NCBI GenBank assembly: GCA_964501335.1
Contig: CAZCTC010000127.1
Location: forward strand, 1 to 11,394
Direction of reading: 5' to 3'
DNA: 11,394 bases
From: CAZCTC01 sp964501335
GTDB lineage: Bacteria > Chloroflexota > Anaerolineae > B4-G1 > SLSP01
Part shown: piece by piece, positions 1 to 5,444 of the stretch
Position numbering within the stretch: position 1 is the first letter of the stretch
How the letters are laid out: each line of letters starts with the position of its first letter
Program-made: the position numbers and the translations under genes
Notes under the pieces: model-generated
What the model was told of the DNA's origin: nothing
Database searches by the model: none
The model's input: only the letters and a program-made list of their open reading frames with translations

Positions 1-5
1 TTAGC

Positions 6-37
6 CCCCTATTACAAGGGGTCAATAATTTTCTTTT
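6..37 (+). terminator. Weak terminator-like hairpin at window edge
   Basis: CCCCT at 6-10 pairs with AGGGG at 17-21 around the loop ATTACA, followed by a T-rich run (TCAATAATTTTCTTTT). A TAG lies at 2-4, so this could end a plus-strand gene lying left of the window. The stem is only 5 bp and the upstream gene cannot be seen, so the call is tentative. Confidence 0.22.
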
Positions 38-53
38 AATGTGCCATTGTCCT

Positions 54-147
54 AGTAGACAGCCTGCGCCGCTGGGGCGGCTCTGGAAAAGGCCATGTTT
101 TGGTGCGCCTTCTGAGGCGCACCAAAACATAAACAAAAAAACTCTCT
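54..147 (+). repeat. Composite repeat, copy 1
   Basis: One AGTAGAC heptamer, then AGCCTGCG, then the 18-base block GCGGCTCTGGAAAAGGCC, the hairpin at 95-130, an A-rich tract and CTCTCT. It matches 8234-8328 almost base for base, including an identical hairpin core, and the first half matches 11347-11394 up to the window end. The block after it (CCTGCGCGGCG, then ATCTTAC) reappears after the hairpin at 9918-9955. Confidence 0.85.
95..130 (+). repeat. 16-bp perfect inverted repeat, TCTG loop (hairpin 1)
   Basis: The left arm ATGTTTTGGTGCGCCT and its exact reverse complement flank the loop TCTG at 111-114. The outer stem is AT-rich and the inner stem GC-rich. It is followed by AAACAAAAAAACTCTCT, so the homopolymer side is A rather than T on this strand, which argues against a plus-strand intrinsic terminator. 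Confidence 0.9.
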
Positions 148-236
148 GCCCATCCTGCGCGGCGTATCTTACGGGGCAAGGACTATTTGCGGGACGTTAC
201 AAGGCCGGGTTATTTTCAGGACAGAAGGCCATGCCG

Positions 237-262
237 GGGGCGGCACCCCGAAAGATGAAAAT
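237..262 (+). repeat. Short dispersed repeat shared with 11271-11296
   Basis: The 26 bases begin GGGGCGGCACCCCGAA and continue GATGAAAAT, with one substitution between the two copies (AAGATG here, AGGATG at the far end). GGGG and CCCC can pair in a short 4-bp stem. The two copies lie about 11 kb apart, both within repeat-rich intergenic DNA and in the same orientation. Confidence 0.7.
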
Positions 263-281
263 GGTTTGTCCGGTTTGGTTT

Positions 282-325
282 CCTGGGATTTCATCCCAGG
301 CTTACCTAAACCACCCTTTCAGGGT
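282..325. repeat. Two adjacent short inverted repeats
   Basis: CCTGGGAT (282-289) and ATCCCAGG (293-300) form a perfect 8-bp stem with loop TTC. ACCCT (313-317) and AGGGT (321-325) form a 5-bp stem with the same loop TTC. No other copy was found in this window, and they are unlike the TCTG-loop hairpins. Their role is unknown. Confidence 0.6.
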
Positions 326-367
326 TTAAGAAGGCGCCTGTCAATGCAATGCGACAAAAAGGGGAAG

Positions 368-405
368 GGGGAATTTGCACGCCTTCTGAGGCGTGCAAAT
401 TCCCC
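368..405 (+). repeat. 17-bp perfect inverted repeat, TCTG loop (hairpin 2)
   Basis: The stem GGGGAATTTGCACGCCT pairs perfectly with its reverse complement around TCTG at 385-388. It keeps the CGCCT-TCTG-AGGCG apex of hairpin 1, but the outer stem is different and both arms have changed together. An A-run (AAAAAACAAAC) follows on the plus strand. It lies 123 bases beyond the stop of the 70-residue gene. Confidence 0.9.
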
Positions 406-439
406 AAAAAACAAACTCCCTCCTCTTTCCCCTGCTCGC

Positions 440-471
440 GGGGTGCGAAGCCGGGGAGGGGATAGAGGGGG
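440..471 (+). other. Possible G-quadruplex motif
   Basis: Four runs of at least four G (440-443, 453-456, 458-461, 467-471) are separated by loops of 9, 1 and 5 bases on the plus strand. This is the template strand of the small gene that ends at 529. The motif meets a loose four-run pattern, but such runs are common in GC-rich spacers, so significance is uncertain. Confidence 0.35.
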
Positions 472-528
472 CCAGCGCCGGTTATTTTCAAGACAGGGGA
501 GAGGGAGATTGAAGGGGGGCGCGGTCCG

Positions 529-741
529 CTATCCCTCCCGATTGACGGAGATCAATGTCAGATTGAGGTCGCGGATGCGGGCCAGGATGCCGTGCAGGGT
601 GGCCTGATCGACGATGCCGCTGAGGAAGGTTTGTTCATCTTGATGGGTGACGGTGAGGCCGGCGAACCATTCGGACCAGTCGGCGTCGAGGACGCCATGG
701 ATGCAGATGCGATAAAGGTGAGGGTCATCCTTTGATTTCAT
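529..741 (-). CDS. Small conserved-looking protein of unknown function, 70 aa
   Basis: This is a short soluble protein with no signal peptide, membrane segment or cysteine cluster. It starts MKSKDDPHLYRI, followed by a Trp-rich piece (DADWSEWFAGL), a TVTHQDEQTFLSG strand-like segment and a C-terminal helix-strand DQATLHGILARIRDLNLTLI. From memory, this beta/beta-helix-beta pattern with GxLDxxWSxWF and ILxxIRDLNLTLISV resembles small proteins common in Chloroflexi and Cyanobacteria that carry no assigned function; no search was possible. The start at 741 is preferred because GGAGG lies 8 bases upstream. An ATG nine codons further upstream has no such site and would put the GGAGG inside the coding region. 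It appears to be transcribed alone, 273 bases after the kinase-like gene and separated from it by a hairpin repeat. Confidence 0.75.
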   Translation of the reverse strand: MKSKDDPHLYRICIHGVLDADWSEWFAGLTVTHQDEQTFLSGIVDQATLHGILARIRDLNLTLISVNREG

Positions 742-749
742 TTGTTTAG

Positions 750-754
750 CCTCC
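750..754 (-). promoter_or_regulatory. Ribosome binding site that fixes the small-gene start
   Basis: On the minus strand GGAGG precedes ATG (741-739) by eight bases (CTAAACAA). This selects the MKSKDD start over the upstream ATG at 768. Confidence 0.65.
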
Positions 755-765
755 GGTATTGTTAA

Positions 766-842
766 CATTTTTAGCGCCCCGCAAAGGATGCTTTTTCGTT
801 CGGATGCGATGCGCTGGATGGGAAGAGAGAGTTGTTTTTTCT
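766..842 (-). repeat. Downstream arm of the composite repeat, minus orientation
   Basis: Read on the minus strand this has an A-rich tract, CTCTCT, CCCATCCAGCGC, then CCGAAC, an A-run and TTTGCGGGGCGCTAAAAATG. The same order with small changes is found on the plus strand at 8313-8392 (A-tract, TCTCTCC, CCGAACAAAAGCC, TGCGGGACGCTAAAATG). It lies just upstream of the 70-residue gene; its TAAAAA could serve as a -10 element, but no good -35 is seen. Confidence 0.6.
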
Positions 843-946
843 CGACTTGTTCGTTGATCTGGATTAAAACCAGTTTTTTATGTTCTACAAATGATGCTTT
901 CTCGGTAAAAAGCGACGCGCCAGGTAGGGAGAGAGAGTTTTTGGTT

Positions 947-984
947 TGTATTTTCGCGGGCTTTAGAAAGCCCGCGAAAATACA
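947..984 (-). repeat. 17-bp perfect inverted repeat, TAGA/TCTA loop (hairpin 3)
   Basis: The arms TGTATTTTCGCGGGCTT and reverse complement flank TAGA at 964-967, which reads TCTA on the minus strand, one base from the TCTG loop of the others. On the minus strand it is followed by ACCAAAAACTCTCTCTCCC, the same tail as the plus-oriented copies, so this unit is inverted. It begins about 30 bases beyond the stop of the kinase-like gene. A smaller inverted repeat TCCGCC-TTT-GGCGGA (995-1009) lies between the stop and this hairpin. On the plus strand a GTTTTTT run follows, so it could stop plus-strand antisense transcription. Confidence 0.85.
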
Positions 985-1014
985 GTTTTTTCTCTCCGCC
1001 TTTGGCGGATTGTA

Positions 1015-4000
1015 TTATTTCAGTTTTACTGTGCCGGTGTCGCCGTCGACGGTGATGGTCTGGCCGCTGTGGATGCGCTGGGTGGCGAGGCCGGTTCCCA
1101 GTACGGCCGGGATGCCGTATTCCCGGGCGACGATGGAGCTGTGGCTCAACGGGCCGCCGACGTCGGTGACGATGGCCGAGGCCAGGGCGAAGAGCGGTGT
1201 CCAGGCCGGGGTGGTGATGGGCGCGACCAGGATGTCGCCCGGCTGCATCTGGCCGAAATCATCGGGGCCATGCAGGACGCGGGCGGTGCCGGTAATTCGG
1301 CCCGGGCTGGCTGCGACGCCTTTGATTTCATCGGCGGTATGGCCGCTCATGCGGGCCGAACCGGCTTTGTCCATGAGGGTTTTTAAGAACCCTTTCTCAC
1401 GGAGCGGCAGGAGCGGCGGCGGTACGGTTTGCTGGTGTTGGGCCTGCCATCCGCTGCGGCGTTGGGCTATCTGAGTTTGATAACTGGACAGGGGGGCGCC
1501 GCTTTCCAGATGAGCGACGGCCTGTTCCAGCTCATTTTTTTCCAGCCAGAAGATGTCGTCGGGTTGTGCCAGTGCGCCGGCTGTCACCAGCCGACGGCCC
1601 AGCTCGCGCAGCAGTTCGCGCAGCCGCGGCCAGCCCAGCCCCAGGTCGGCCAGTCCGTTTTCGCGGCCGGGGGCATATTTTTCGACCCAGCCGAGGAATT
1701 TGTCGAAATATTTCGCCTGCAAGCCCTTCAGTCGAGGGCGTATGACGGCCAGGGCGGCTTCCCGACGTTCTTTCGCGGTTTCCTGGCGCGTGTAGGGATT
1801 ATTTCCCTTGCCGGCCAGGTAGGCCCTGACGGTTTCCAGCAACGGTGCGGGATCTTCTTTGGGCACCGGCTTGCCGAAATCCAGATCGTAAAGGATGTGG
1901 CCGTAGTTTCCCAGGTGGGCGGCGAGTCCCTGTCGCCATTCTGCCCAGGCCGCTTCCGGGATGCCGGCCGGAGCGGTTTCCTGTTGCAGCTGCGCGGTGA
2001 TTTCTGCGGCGGGCCTGCTCAACAGGTAGTCGGTCAGTTCCGGCGAGCGGCGGGCGTTCAGGGCCAGATCGTAGAGCGATTTCTCCGCCCGGATCGGTGT
2101 GTTTTCATAGCCCACTAAAAAGGTCAGCACGGGCGGGTCGCCGGGGCGCCGGACCATGGCGTACAGCCGGGAGAAGAGCGCTTCCGCCGATGTGCTCGCC
2201 GGGATCATGCTGGATTGAAGCACGGTATAGGCTTCGATTCCCAGGCCGGCCAGCTCTTGAGCGCCCTGCCACAGTTCCCCAGGTTGCATTTCGACGACCG
2301 ATTGCTTCAACCATTTTTCCACGCCGACCCGATAGCGGGTGCTCATGTCGTCCCAGCGAGCCGGGCCGGTGCGCAGCATCTGGGGCGCGGTCATTATTCC
2401 CAGCGTTAAGAGGTTTCTCCACTCCGTGAAGGTGAACGACATGCGGTAGTAGAGGTAATCATTGACGGTGACCAGCATATTGCGGAAGGTAGCTCCGGGC
2501 TGCTTTAACAGGTTCCGATAGAGCTTTTCCGTCGCTTCATTGATAAGTTGCAGGCCCAGGGTGCCGAAGAGCGGCGTCAACGGGTCCGGCGTCAGTTCGG
2601 TGATGCTGCCGCGGGCATAGGTGCCTTTGGGATCGGGCAGTTCCCAGCCCGCGCTCTCGTCCAGGATGACTTTGCCGGCCGCGCCGTCGAGGGTGACTTT
2701 TTGGCCGTCGCGGATGCGTTGGGTGGCGACGCCGACGCCCATCACGGCCGGGATGCCGTATTCCCGGGCGACGATGCTGCCGTGGGCCAGCGGGCCGCCC
2801 ATATCGGTGATCAGGCCGCCGGCCCGGGCGAAGATGGGCGTCCAGGCCGGGGTGGTGTTATGGGCCACCAGGATCTCTCCCTGGTTCAGCCGTTCCATTT
2901 CGGCCGGAGAGGCGATGACTCGGGCGACGGCGGTGATTTTGCCGGGGCTGACGCCCAGGCCGCTCAAGGTGTTTCCTTTATTCTGGTTTTGAAGTTCCGG
3001 GACGGGCATGATCCAACCCCAGTAGAATTTAGCTTTTTTGCCTTCGGGCAGGATGTAGGGTGGGTTCAGCCCCTGATGGGCTTCGTGCTGTGCATGCCGT
3101 TCTTCGGCCATCGTTTTCAGTGATGTCGGATTTTTTCCGGCGTCCAGCTCTCTTGTTGTGGTTTGCAACTCGGTTTCATTCAACCAGAAGATGTCGTCGG
3201 CCTTTTCCAGCGTTCCGGCTGCGACGAGCCGCTTTCCGATTTCCAACAGATCGGCCCGCAGCGGTACCCATCCCAGGCCGACTTCGAAGAGGGCATTTTC
3301 GCGGAGTTGGGCTGCATTGCGGGCTTCCGCCAACAGAGAGTGCATCTGCTTTTGTTGTCTGGAAGAGAGCCGGGCGGAGATCGCGGTCAGGGCTGCCTCT
3401 CGTTCGGCGAGCATCCGTTCGCGGCGCGCCTGCGGGGCTTCCTGCCCCTGCCAGTAGCTGCGAATGGCCAGTAAGATGGGCTGGGGATCTCCCGAAAGGG
3501 TGGGCCAGAGCGGATCGAAGGAATAAATTTGATGGCCGAATTTCGCCAGATGGATATCCAGCTTTTGCAGAAATTCGCGGCCGGCAGCGGTCTGGCGGCA
3601 GGCCGTCAATGGATCGGCTTCGTCAAAAGCGGCACGGATTTCGGGGCGGGATTCGGCCCAGCGCGCCAGTTCATAACCGGAGACTTCCGCTTCGAAGACC
3701 CGGGTTTCCTGCCCCCGGACCAGGATTTCGGCTTCGGGATCGCCAGGACGACGGATGGAGCGGTTGTAGTACTTAATGAAAGTATGTTCTTTGCGATAGA
3801 CGGCCTGGACGAGTTGCATCATGTAAATCCAATAGGTCATTCCGGCCTGAGTCAGGGTCTCAGCTCGTTCCAGCAGTTCCACGGCGCGGCGGGTTTCCCG
3901 TCTGGGTCCGGCCAACAGATCGGTGACCTGGTTTTGATAATGGCGGAGTTCTTCCCCCCAGCGGGGAATGGAATCCAGGTGTTCTCGGAAATTGCGGATC

Positions 4001-5208
4001 CAGTTGGGAATCTGGGTCGGCCGCAGCTTCATATCCAGGGCTACATAGAAGTAGTTGTTGACGGTTTTGATCATTGGCCATTGGAAGGCGTCGGCCAGGC
4101 CCAGCCGTTCCATCAGGGCATGGATTTGATTTTCAAAGCGTGGGACAAAGAAGGTCGCACCCAGCGGGCTGACCGGTTCGGTGATCAATTCCAGCGAGCC
4201 GCCGCCGTGGACCCAGGTGCCGGGGCCCGGGGCTTCCCAGTGGACCGGGGCCGGCGGCAGGACGGTGATCGGCCGGGCCTGGACGATGTAGGTCTTATCG
4301 CCCAACAGACACCACTCGATATCTTGCGGGCTGCCGTAGTGTTGTTCGATCTCGCGTCCCCAGCGGGTCAGTTCGGCGACGCGGGCAGGCGGCAGGACGG
4401 CTTCTCGCCGGCGGCTTTCGGGGACTTCGCTTTCTTCGGAGCCCTGAGCCGTGGGAACGGTCATGACCTTCTTTTCGGCGATGACGGATTCTTTGATCCG
4501 ACCGCTGGCTTTGTCGGCGGTGACGTTGTCGGGGGTGACGAGGCCGCCGACGATGGCCTCGCCCAGACCCCAGGCGGCGTTAATGACGATTTCATCGCGG
4601 GCGCCGGTGACCGGGTTGGCGGTGAAGAGGATGCCGGCGGCTTCGGCCGGGATCATTTGCTGGACGACGACGGCCAGGCTGACGCTTTCCGGGGGGATGC
4701 CCTGGCGGATGCGGTAGACGATGGCGCGGTCGGTCCAGAGGCTGGCCCAGCAGCGGACGACGGCCTGGAGGAGGGCCGTTTCGCCGCGGACGTTCAGGTA
4801 GGTTTCCTGCTGCCCGGCGAAGCTGGCGCCGGGCAGATCTTCGGCGGTGGCCGAGGAGCGGACGGCCAGCGGCATTTCGCCGTGGGTGCGGATCAGCTCG
4901 GCGGCGGCGGTTTGAATTTCGGCGACGATGTCGGCGGGCAGGGTGCCGTTTTCAAAGAGCCGGCGGATGGTTTGGGAGGCGGTCATGGCGGCGGCGGGAT
5001 TGCCGCCGGCGGCCGGTTCGACGGCGGCCAGGATGGCGGGCTCCAGGTTGTTGGCGGCGACGTAGGCCCGGTAGGCATCGGTGGTGAGGACGAAGCCGGG
5101 GGGAATCGGGAAGCCGGCCCGGCTCATTTCGCCGAGGTTGGCGCCTTTGCCGCCGGCCAGCTCGATGTTTTCTTTGGTGATTTGGGTGAAAGAAAGGGTG
5201 TATCCCAT
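1015..5208 (-). CDS. PEP-synthase/rifampin-phosphotransferase-like dikinase with duplicated acceptor and phosphohistidine domains, 1397 aa
   Basis: The N-terminal PPDK_N ATP-grasp domain spans roughly residues 1-318: GGKGANLGEM near the start, AVRSSATAEDLPGASFAGQQ at about 115-132, and VQARPIT near 310. In this family ATP phosphorylates a histidine on a swivelling domain, which passes the phosphate to a substrate. Residues ~330-860 hold a middle substrate-binding-like region and a phosphohistidine domain with GGPLAHGSIVAREYGIPA, His809. Residues ~862-1397 repeat both, with GGPLSHSSIVAREYGIPA, His1356. Landmarks recur at matching spacing: GTW/GTY at 330/862, RRPGDP at ~484/~1018, DDIFWL at 671/1217. 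The order ATP-grasp, middle, His matches rifampin phosphotransferase and related dikinases; the PEP/pyruvate TIM barrel of true PEP synthase is absent, since the protein ends just after the second His domain. Usual relatives are about 800-900 aa, so this is one full unit plus an extra ATP-grasp-less unit. The start at 5208 is chosen for AAGGAGGT 5 bases upstream. The substrate is unknown. Confidence 0.9.
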   Translation of the reverse strand: MGYTLSFTQITKENIELAGGKGANLGEMSRAGFPIPPGFVLTTDAYRAYVAANNLEPAILAAVEPAAGGNPAAAMTASQTIRRLFENGTLPADIVAEIQTAAAELIRTHGEMPLAVRSSATAEDLPGASFAGQQETYLNVRGETALLQAVVRCWASLWTDRAIVYRIRQGIPPESVSLAVVVQQMIPAEAAGILFTANPVTGARDEIVINAAWGLGEAIVGGLVTPDNVTADKASGRIKESVIAEKKVMTVPTAQGSEESEVPESRRREAVLPPARVAELTRWGREIEQHYGSPQDIEWCLLGDKTYIVQARPITVLPPAPVHWEAPGPGTWVHGGGSLELITEPVSPLGATFFVPRFENQIHALMERLGLADAFQWPMIKTVNNYFYVALDMKLRPTQIPNWIRNFREHLDSIPRWGEELRHYQNQVTDLLAGPRRETRRAVELLERAETLTQAGMTYWIYMMQLVQAVYRKEHTFIKYYNRSIRRPGDPEAEILVRGQETRVFEAEVSGYELARWAESRPEIRAAFDEADPLTACRQTAAGREFLQKLDIHLAKFGHQIYSFDPLWPTLSGDPQPILLAIRSYWQGQEAPQARRERMLAEREAALTAISARLSSRQQKQMHSLLAEARNAAQLRENALFEVGLGWVPLRADLLEIGKRLVAAGTLEKADDIFWLNETELQTTTRELDAGKNPTSLKTMAEERHAQHEAHQGLNPPYILPEGKKAKFYWGWIMPVPELQNQNKGNTLSGLGVSPGKITAVARVIASPAEMERLNQGEILVAHNTTPAWTPIFARAGGLITDMGGPLAHGSIVAREYGIPAVMGVGVATQRIRDGQKVTLDGAAGKVILDESAGWELPDPKGTYARGSITELTPDPLTPLFGTLGLQLINEATEKLYRNLLKQPGATFRNMLVTVNDYLYYRMSFTFTEWRNLLTLGIMTAPQMLRTGPARWDDMSTRYRVGVEKWLKQSVVEMQPGELWQGAQELAGLGIEAYTVLQSSMIPASTSAEALFSRLYAMVRRPGDPPVLTFLVGYENTPIRAEKSLYDLALNARRSPELTDYLLSRPAAEITAQLQQETAPAGIPEAAWAEWRQGLAAHLGNYGHILYDLDFGKPVPKEDPAPLLETVRAYLAGKGNNPYTRQETAKERREAALAVIRPRLKGLQAKYFDKFLGWVEKYAPGRENGLADLGLGWPRLRELLRELGRRLVTAGALAQPDDIFWLEKNELEQAVAHLESGAPLSSYQTQIAQRRSGWQAQHQQTVPPPLLPLREKGFLKTLMDKAGSARMSGHTADEIKGVAASPGRITGTARVLHGPDDFGQMQPGDILVAPITTPAWTPLFALASAIVTDVGGPLSHSSIVAREYGIPAVLGTGLATQRIHSGQTITVDGDTGTVKLK

Positions 5209-5213
5209 AAGAG

Positions 5214-5221
5214 ACCTCCTT
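5214..5221 (-). promoter_or_regulatory. Strong ribosome binding site for the dikinase-like gene
   Basis: The minus strand reads AAGGAGGT, then five bases, then ATG at 5208. This near-perfect anti-16S match rules out the in-frame ATG at 5241, which lies inside the heptamer tandem. Confidence 0.85.
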
Positions 5222-5226
5222 CTATA

Positions 5227-5256
5227 AGTAGACAGTAGCAAGTAGACAGTAGACAG
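5227..5256 (+). repeat. Heptamer tandem AGTAGAC (copy B)
   Basis: Four period-7 units are visible: AGTAGAC, AGTAGCA, AGTAGAC, AGTAGAC, followed by AG. It lies only a few bases upstream of the Shine-Dalgarno of the dikinase-like gene, in its 5' leader. The unit reads in the plus direction, although the gene is on the minus strand. Confidence 0.85.
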
Positions 5257-5301
5257 GTTTTTTTGCTGCTGTTTACCGTGCTACCTACGCTTAGAGGATA
5301 C

Positions 5302-5353
5302 ACCCGAACGGGTATGGTGGTCACCATCCGAAAGGATGGTTGGGAGGATGGTT
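5302..5353 (-). promoter_or_regulatory. Cluster of overlapping inverted repeats in the dikinase-gene leader
   Basis: On the transcript strand, two AACCATCC copies (5353-5346 and 5341-5334) can each pair with the single GGATGGT at 5329-5323. The inner pairing is a 7-bp stem with loop TTTC. GGATGGT also overlaps a palindrome ATGGTG-AC-CACCAT (5327-5314), so the folds exclude each other. ACCCGTTCGGGT (5313-5302) follows. There is no T-run, so transcription attenuation is not evident. It may be regulatory or simply another dispersed repeat. Confidence 0.4.
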
Positions 5354-5400
5354 TTTATTTGTGTTTTCAATAGGGATGGGGAAGCGCGTTTTTGGGGGGA

Positions 5401-5444
5401 AATAATAATTTCGCGCGCCGTCTGCGGCGCGCGAAATTATTATT
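5401..5444 (+). repeat. 20-bp perfect inverted repeat, TCTG loop, overlapping a stop codon (hairpin 4)
   Basis: The arms AATAATAATTTCGCGCGCCG and reverse complement flank TCTG at 5421-5424, the longest stem in the window. Its right edge (5443-5444) covers two bases of the TAA stop of the LuxR-type gene (5443-5445). On the minus strand, the transcript direction, it is followed by CCCCCC and AAAAA rather than T residues, so it would be an unusual terminator, though it could protect the 3' end. Confidence 0.9.

Larger units (their letters stand above)
1..528. other. Gene-free, repeat-rich segment
   Basis: No reading frame here has a convincing ribosome binding site or recognisable domains; the short frames present run through inverted repeats. 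The segment holds two successive units of the repeat family: heptamer plus GCGGCTCTGG block plus hairpin at 95-130, then a second hairpin at 368-405. Each hairpin is followed by an A-rich tract, a CTCTCT- or CTCCCTCC-like pyrimidine stretch and, about 72-74 bases after the hairpin, a shared block GCCGG(G)TTATTTTCARGACAG (204-224 and 477-496). The rest is short inverted repeats and G-rich runs. Confidence 0.75.

Noticed and set aside
39..607. Two short plus-strand frames (39-329 and 266-607) as genes
   Set aside because: They run through hairpin arms and repeat blocks, give low-complexity peptides and have no ribosome binding sites.
766..768. ATG at 768 as the start of the small gene
   Set aside because: No ribosome site lies upstream of it, while GGAGG sits eight bases before the ATG at 741.
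3529..5238. 569-codon open frame on the plus strand opposite the dikinase-like gene
   Set aside because: It is a Gly/Asp/Phe-rich mirror of a GC-rich coding strand, with no domain, no convincing ribosome site and no spacing of its own. The minus-strand gene explains the whole stretch.
1015..5241. Classical phosphoenolpyruvate synthase or pyruvate phosphate dikinase, starting at 5241
   Set aside because: The C-terminal PEP/pyruvate TIM barrel is missing and the His domain is last in the protein. The 5241 start lies inside heptamer repeats, while 5208 has an ideal Shine-Dalgarno.
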